From Aureobasidium sp. EXF-3400 (lineage: Eukaryota; Ascomycota; Dothideomycetes; Dothideales; Saccotheciaceae): DNA of 19,227 nucleotides. A model generated the notes under the pieces. It saw only the letters and a list, made by a program, of their open reading frames with translations. It had not been told where the DNA came from and did not search any database. Positions 19,118-19,227 of this stretch are shown piece after piece. Position numbers and translations under genes: made by a program. Every line of letters begins with the position of its first letter. Positions within the stretch are counted from its first letter, which is position 1. The stretch lies in contig SWBL01000576.1 of the NCBI GenBank assembly GCA_024195585.1, positions 1 to 19,227 of the forward strand, read 5' to 3'.

Positions 19118-19227
19118 CGACAAGGGCCACGTCGAGGGACGGGAGACCCACATATCGAATTCATCAAATTTTAGTACTCTACAAGCTGGAGCAGTGTCTC
19201 CTGGTGATTCCCTCGAATTTCCAGCGA

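Overview
The window looks like a filamentous ascomycete nuclear locus. Genes are split by short GT-AG introns of 43-67 bp, intergenic spaces are compact, and the families present (non-reducing PKS, AflR/AflS-type regulators, fungal purine nucleoside permease) are typical of Pezizomycotina. A Dothideomycete (Mycosphaerellales/Capnodiales-like) is my guess from the combination, not something the sequence proves. The left end carries a short, imperfect CCCTAA/CCCTAAA tract in the orientation expected near a left chromosome end, so the locus may be subtelomeric.

Layout: telomere-like tract (85-122); a purine nucleoside permease gene (+, 844-2119); then an anthraquinone-type polyketide core of four genes in two divergent pairs. 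Pair one is an EthD-fold decarboxylase (-, 2614-3184) and a DUF1772/HypC-type anthrone oxygenase (+, 3446-4023). Pair two is a metallo-beta-lactamase-type thioesterase (-, 4245-5338) and a SAT-KS-MAT-PT-ACP non-reducing PKS without its own thioesterase (+, 5849-11350). After a 1.3 kb gap come an AflS/MdpA-like catalytically degenerate methyltransferase-fold regulator (-, 12647-14147) and, past another 1.45 kb gap, an AflR/MdpE-like Zn2Cys6 activator (-, 15599-17068). The remaining 2.1 kb to the right end holds no gene I can name, only possible hypothetical exons on the minus strand.

How it works together, by family knowledge: the PKS builds an octaketide folded C6-C11 by its PT domain; the separate beta-lactamase-type thioesterase hydrolyses it off the ACP as atrochrysone carboxylic acid; the EthD protein decarboxylates (and so leads to emodin anthrone); the DUF1772 oxygenase oxidises anthrone to anthraquinone (emodin). 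Tailoring genes that would convert emodin further (reductases, P450s, Baeyer-Villiger oxygenases, methyltransferases, transporter) are absent from this window, so the window by itself predicts emodin/endocrocin-type chemistry; any more complex end product would need genes elsewhere.

The most notable points are a SAT domain whose GxCxG motif reads GAIDG, back-to-back CCAAT boxes in the PKS/thioesterase promoter, a shared TCGANNNCCGG motif in the decarboxylase/oxygenase and AflS-like promoters, and a dyad of CTGTCAG words upstream of the activator. All gene models with introns were assembled by eye from splice signals and reading-frame continuity.
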